A stretch of 37,525 bases of DNA from Methylorubrum zatmanii (GTDB lineage Bacteria; Pseudomonadota; Alphaproteobacteria; Rhizobiales; Beijerinckiaceae). The stretch is taken from the NCBI RefSeq assembly GCF_014845115.1, contig NZ_NKUI01000099.1:1-37525 (forward strand). Reading direction: 5' to 3'. This document shows, in pieces, positions 34,203 through 37,525 of the stretch; position 1 is the first letter of the stretch; the number at the start of each line of letters is the position of its first letter. A model generated the notes under the pieces. That model saw nothing but the letters and a program-made list of their open reading frames with translations. It was not told the origin of the DNA and searched no databases. Both the position numbers and the translations under genes were made by a program.

Positions 34203-35654
34203 GTGGCATCCCTCGGCAAGCGTCTGCGGCGGTGGCTCTATCTCGGCCATCGCTGGCTCGGCATTCTCACCTGCCTGTTCTTCGCCGTCTGGTTCGTCTC
34301 CGGCGGCGTGATGATGTATGTCGGCTTCCCGCGCCTCACCGAGGCGGAGCGCCGGGCCGCCCTTCCTTCCCTCGACTGGGACCGGGTGGCGCTCACCCCG
34401 GAGGCGGCGCTCGACCGGGCCGGTCTCGCTGCGGGGGAAGCGCAGCGGATCACGCTGTCCATGCTCGCCGACTTGCCGGTCTACCGCATCGTTCCCTGGG
34501 ACGGGGCGACCCGGACCGTCGCCGCCACGGATGGCCACGTGATCGCGGGGCTCGACGTGGCGCAGGCGCTCGCGGTCGCCGCCTCTCATCCGGCGGCTCG
34601 GGCGCCGGTCGCCCTCGGCCCGGTCGAGCGCGACCAATGGACCGTGCATCAGCGCTTCGATCCCGCACGGCCCTTCCACCGGATCGCCCTCGGGGATGCG
34701 GCGGGCACCGAACTCTACATTGCCCGAGCCACCGGCGAGATCGTCCTCGACACGACGCGCCACGAGCGGTTCTGGAACTGGTTCGGCGCCATCCCGCACT
34801 GGATCTACTTCACGCCGATCAGGGCCCAGCGCGATCTCTGGCGCGATGTGGTGCTGTGGCTGTCCGGGATCGGGATTGCGGGGGCGGTGACCGGCCTGAC
34901 TGTCGGCCTGATCCGGTTTCGGCTCAGGCGGCGCTACGCCCGCGGGGCGGTCACGCCTTATCGCGGCTGGATGCGATGGCACCATCTCGGCGGCCTCGTC
35001 GCCGGCACGGCCGTGCTGACCTTCATCGTCAGCGGATGGCTGTCGATGAACCCGAACCGCTGGTTCTCGGCCCAGGGGCCGGACCGCGCGGCGCAGGGCC
35101 GGTATGCCGGCCCGGCGGATCGGCCCTTCGGCCTCGACCGCTCGGCCTTGGCCCAGTCATGCCCCGATGCCCGGGAAGCCCGCTTCACCCGGCTCGACGG
35201 TCGGCCCGGCGTCATCCTCGCCTGTGCCGACGGCCGGTTTCAGCCCTGTTGCGCGGAGGGCGCACGCCCGACCCTCGCGGCGATCACCGCCTCGGCGCGG
35301 CGTCTCATCCCCGAAGCGTCGCCGCCGGAGGTGGTGCTGATCGCGCGGGAGGATGCCTATTGGTACGGGCATCACAGCGAGCGCCGCCTGCCGGTTCTCC
35401 GGATCGCCTTTGCCGATCCGGCCGCGACCTGGTTCCACATCGATCCGGCGACGGGCGAGATTCTGGGCCGCCTGGATCGTTCCGACCGCCTCTCCCGCTG
35501 GCTGTTCAACGGCCTGCACAGTCTCGATATCGGCCTTCTGATCCGCCACCGGCCCGCCTGGGACGCCGTGATGCTGCTCCTGCTGCTCGGTGGCCTGCTC
35601 GTCTCTGTCTCCGGGATCGTCATCGGCTGGCGCCGGCTGGCACGCCCGCTCTGA
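34203..35654 (+). CDS. PepSY-TM membrane protein at the end of the RND operon
   Basis: This 483-aa protein has an N-terminal membrane helix (RWLGILTCLFFAVWFVSGGVMMYVGFP), two PepSY-like periplasmic regions, central helices (GIAGAVTGLTVGLIRFRLRRRY and GGLVAGTAVLTFIVSGWLSMNPNRW) and a C-terminal pair (VMLLLLLGGLLVSVSGIVIGW). A periplasmic loop has four cysteines (C320, C341, C349, C350; the last two adjacent in FQPCCAEG). Together with several Trp and His, it suggests metal or heme handling. GTG 34203 is 18 bases past the outer-membrane gene stop, so it is in the efflux operon. Family members are linked to iron or copper reduction. A role in changing the metal redox state before export is inference. 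It is the second PepSY protein in this window. Confidence 0.88.
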   Translation: MASLGKRLRRWLYLGHRWLGILTCLFFAVWFVSGGVMMYVGFPRLTEAERRAALPSLDWDRVALTPEAALDRAGLAAGEAQRITLSMLADLPVYRIVPWDGATRTVAATDGHVIAGLDVAQALAVAASHPAARAPVALGPVERDQWTVHQRFDPARPFHRIALGDAAGTELYIARATGEIVLDTTRHERFWNWFGAIPHWIYFTPIRAQRDLWRDVVLWLSGIGIAGAVTGLTVGLIRFRLRRRYARGAVTPYRGWMRWHHLGGLVAGTAVLTFIVSGWLSMNPNRWFSAQGPDRAAQGRYAGPADRPFGLDRSALAQSCPDAREARFTRLDGRPGVILACADGRFQPCCAEGARPTLAAITASARRLIPEASPPEVVLIAREDAYWYGHHSERRLPVLRIAFADPAATWFHIDPATGEILGRLDRSDRLSRWLFNGLHSLDIGLLIRHRPAWDAVMLLLLLGGLLVSVSGIVIGWRRLARPL

Positions 35655-35672
35655 GGGACGATCCCCGTTCTG

Positions 35673-35693
35673 CCGGGCGAGGCCAACGCCCGG
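35673..35693 (+). terminator. Hairpin after the RND-PepSY operon
   Basis: CCGGGCG (35673-35679) pairs perfectly with CGCCCGG (35687-35693) around AGGCCAA, 19 bases after the PepSY stop. It is a likely end of the efflux transcript, though no T-run follows. Confidence 0.55.
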
Positions 35694-35907
35694 ATTCGCA
35701 ACCCCATCGCGACGCTCCGTGTTGCGTTCCTGCCCGTGGACGAGCGGGATTGCGCATCGGGTAGCTGGGTCACAAGTTCCGGAAGCGTAACGTTTGATAG
35801 TGCATTCGGAAGTAGATCGATGCTCTGCCTGCAATGCGCCGATACCTATGGTCGCCGCGGAGGAGCCATCGTTCGGATGAGGCGCCCGGATCCATGCGTC
35901 AGCCGCC

Positions 35908-37185
35908 ATGCGTAATGCCCTCAGCTTTACGCCGCCCGATCTTCAGGACGCCCGCTGCACCACGGTCCGGCGCCGGCATGTCTTCTACATTCCGGGCTAC
36001 GATCCCGAGGCGCGAAGCCGTTACCGTCTGCTGTTCGTGCGGGAATGGTCCCGCTACGCCAAGCGCTTCCCAGAAGGGAGGCGGGAGATCTCCCGCGCCG
36101 AACTCAGCGCGGACGGGCTGGTGCAGAGCTGGACCGTCAGCGCACCCGACCGGGGCGAGGGCGCCGAAACCCGCTATGACGTCCTCCTGTGGGACGATCT
36201 CGTCGCCGTCGATTTCGCCCGCTCCCGCTTCGTCAGTGTGGCGCTCCTCGTCGCCGGGACGTTGCAGACCATCTTGAGCGGATTGCTGTTCCGCTTCTAC
36301 CGGCTGAGTTGGAAATACGGGAACGTCATCCTCTACCCCTTCGTGATGGTGATTCTCCTCACCCTTCTCTCCGTCGCCATCGGGGCGATCGTCCACGCCC
36401 ATCTCGGAAACTGGTTCGGCCACAGCCTCGGCCTGCCGATCTGGGTCTCCCTGCCGCTCGGCGTCGTCGCGGGCCTCGTCTGGATCAAGGCCATCGAGGC
36501 GGTCCTGAACCGGATCTTCTTCTGGCAGCTCCTGAACGACTGGGTCTTCAACTGGCAGCACGGGCGCGGCCGGCGGCCCGATTACGAGCGACGCCTCGAC
36601 GCCTTCGCCGACTATGTCCTGTCGGCCCTGGCCGCGCGGAAGGCGGCGGGCGAAACCGTCGACGAGGTGATGATCGTCGGCCATTCCTCGGGCGGGTTGA
36701 CGGCTGCCGAGGTCACGGCCCGCCTTCTTGCCCGCGATGCGGAGATCGGGCGAACGGGCCCGGCCTTCTCCCTCGTGACCCTCGGATCGGGGCTTCCCCT
36801 CGTGGCGTTGCAGCCCTCGGCCAAGCGCCTGCGGGCGGAGATCGCGCGCCTCGTCACGGATCGGCGCGTGGTCTGGTGCGACTTCCACGCGCCGCAGGAC
36901 TGGATGAACTTTCCGGGCTTCAACCCGCTCCACGACCTCGATCTCGGCCTGTGCGGACAGCCCGTCGCCAACCCCCTGGTGCGCTCGGCGCGCTTTCGCG
37001 ACCTGCTCAGCCCGGAAACCTACCGGCGGGTAAGGTTCCGCCCGTTCCGCATGCACTTCCAGTTCCTTCTCGCGAACGAACGGCCCGGTGCCTACGACTT
37101 CTTCGCGATGACCCTGGGGCCGCAGCCGCTGCGGCAGCGGGTGCTGGACCCGGCCGCCAGTCTCGAACCCGCTCTTCCGCTCTGA
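35908..37185 (+). CDS. Membrane-embedded alpha/beta hydrolase
   Basis: This 425-aa protein has an alpha/beta-hydrolase nucleophile elbow GHSSGG (258-263; Ser260) after a typical strand VDEVMIVG. The first strand and oxyanion loop lie far upstream, in RRHVFYIPGYDP (residues 23-33). Three predicted membrane helices (about 108-128, 138-163 and 177-197) separate the two parts. The C-terminal part has candidate acid and His residues (WCDFHAPQDWMNFPGF; NPLHDLDLG). It resembles lipase/esterase-like proteins, but the substrate is unknown. No signal peptide is seen; ATG 35908 begins shortly before the first strand. It stands alone between the efflux operon and a convergent creatininase gene, whose stop lies 27 bases away. 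Confidence 0.8.
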   Translation: MRNALSFTPPDLQDARCTTVRRRHVFYIPGYDPEARSRYRLLFVREWSRYAKRFPEGRREISRAELSADGLVQSWTVSAPDRGEGAETRYDVLLWDDLVAVDFARSRFVSVALLVAGTLQTILSGLLFRFYRLSWKYGNVILYPFVMVILLTLLSVAIGAIVHAHLGNWFGHSLGLPIWVSLPLGVVAGLVWIKAIEAVLNRIFFWQLLNDWVFNWQHGRGRRPDYERRLDAFADYVLSALAARKAAGETVDEVMIVGHSSGGLTAAEVTARLLARDAEIGRTGPAFSLVTLGSGLPLVALQPSAKRLRAEIARLVTDRRVVWCDFHAPQDWMNFPGFNPLHDLDLGLCGQPVANPLVRSARFRDLLSPETYRRVRFRPFRMHFQFLLANERPGAYDFFAMTLGPQPLRQRVLDPAASLEPALPL

Positions 37186-37212
37186 GGCGGGCCCTTCCGG
37201 TCGCGGGAAATC

Positions 37213-37525
37213 CTAAAGGGTGAAGCGGTCGATCTCGCCGAGCAGCGTCACGAAGGCCCGTGCCCCGTATGCGAGGGCGGCCTCGCCGGCCTCCGCCGTG
37301 CCGAGCCGGGCATCACCCAGCGCGCCCGAGGCATGCAGGTCCTGCGTCTTCCAGGCGAAGGCGGCGGGACGGCCGGCGCGCAGCAGAGTGAAGTCGCGCT
37401 CCATCGCCACCGTGCGGGATACGAAGCTGTCGATGGCGTCCCGGCGCACGAGGTCGGGCCGCAGAGCCAGCATCAGCGCCGTCTCGATACCGCCCGCATG
37501 GATGCCGTGGCGGATCTCGTCCGCC
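37213..37525 (-). CDS. Creatininase family amidohydrolase, C-terminal part (5' end outside window)
   Basis: The frame is open to the window edge and reads ADEIRHGIHAGGIETALMLALRPDLVR, which matches the metal-binding segment of the creatininase/creatinine amidohydrolase family: a His within HGIHAGG and the following Glu in GGIET. It ends ARAFVTLLGEIDRFTL. Members hydrolyse cyclic or linear amides with bound zinc or manganese and include creatininase, formamide hydrolases of riboflavin and F420 synthesis, and MftE peptidase. The specific substrate cannot be told from the C-terminal third. An ATG at 37473 is internal and should not be used as the start. Confidence 0.87.
   Translation of the reverse strand, partial: ADEIRHGIHAGGIETALMLALRPDLVRRDAIDSFVSRTVAMERDFTLLRAGRPAAFAWKTQDLHASGALGDARLGTAEAGEAALAYGARAFVTLLGEIDRFTL

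Noticed and set aside
32331-34985. Minus-strand open frame of about 880 codons across the outer-membrane and PepSY genes
   Set aside because: It spans three real plus-strand genes and their junctions and shows no recognisable domain.

Overview
The window is a high-GC chromosomal segment from an alphaproteobacterium, most likely a Methylobacterium/Methylorubrum-type methylotroph. The main clue is a two-gene formate dehydrogenase locus: a YdeP-like molybdopterin oxidoreductase followed by a ~100-aa protein that overlaps it. It matches the fdh4AB arrangement described in Methylorubrum extorquens. A DUF3126 protein, a FYDLN (TIGR02300) protein, an HWE-family histidine kinase and a quinone-dependent (class 2) PyrD agree with this. 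The genes are ordinary chromosomal ones. I see no integrase, transposase, phage gene or CRISPR array.

Layout. 1-934: 3' end of ftsK and a strong hairpin. 1090-3228: TonB-dependent receptor behind a perfect palindrome. 3601-5943: multi-PAS HWE kinase. 5953-8636 (minus): fdh4A-fdh4B. 8903-10350 (minus): DUF952 gene overlapping pyrD. 10641-11273: S24/LexA-like regulator. 11419-14465 (minus): a small membrane protein, DUF3126, cysE, and an HTH/shikimate-kinase-like regulator. 14877-15599 (minus): Crp/Fnr regulator. 15733-19229 (minus): siderophore receptor and PepSY membrane protein. 19520-21465: four-helix membrane protein, sulfite-oxidase-fold molybdoenzyme and flavin reductase. 21585-22433 (minus): FYDLN protein and an 85-aa orphan. 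22765-24776: aroA-cmk. 24763-25083 (minus): DUF167. 25426-27543: PAS-GGDEF-EAL protein. 27759-27834: tRNA-Thr(UGU). 28136-35654: tripartite RND efflux operon with a PepSY gene. 35908-37185: membrane alpha/beta hydrolase. 37213-end (minus): creatininase-family protein.

How the genes fit together. Several groups concern metals or redox cofactors: two TonB receptors, two PepSY membrane proteins, an RND exporter of the heavy-metal type, and two molybdenum enzymes. Amino-acid and nucleotide metabolism is represented by cysE, aroA, cmk and pyrD. Signalling is represented by the HWE kinase, the cyclic-di-GMP protein, a Crp/Fnr protein, an S24 repressor and the kinase-fold HTH regulator.

The less explained signals are a regulator built from a shikimate kinase that has lost its catalytic Asp, a compact molybdoenzyme/flavin-reductase/membrane-protein operon, overlapping alternative hairpins ahead of the RND operon, a ~45-bp element found twice just 3' of genes in the same relative orientation, paired palindromes ahead of fdh4A, and an alpha/beta hydrolase split by membrane helices. 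All function statements rest on reading motifs by eye; no database search was run.
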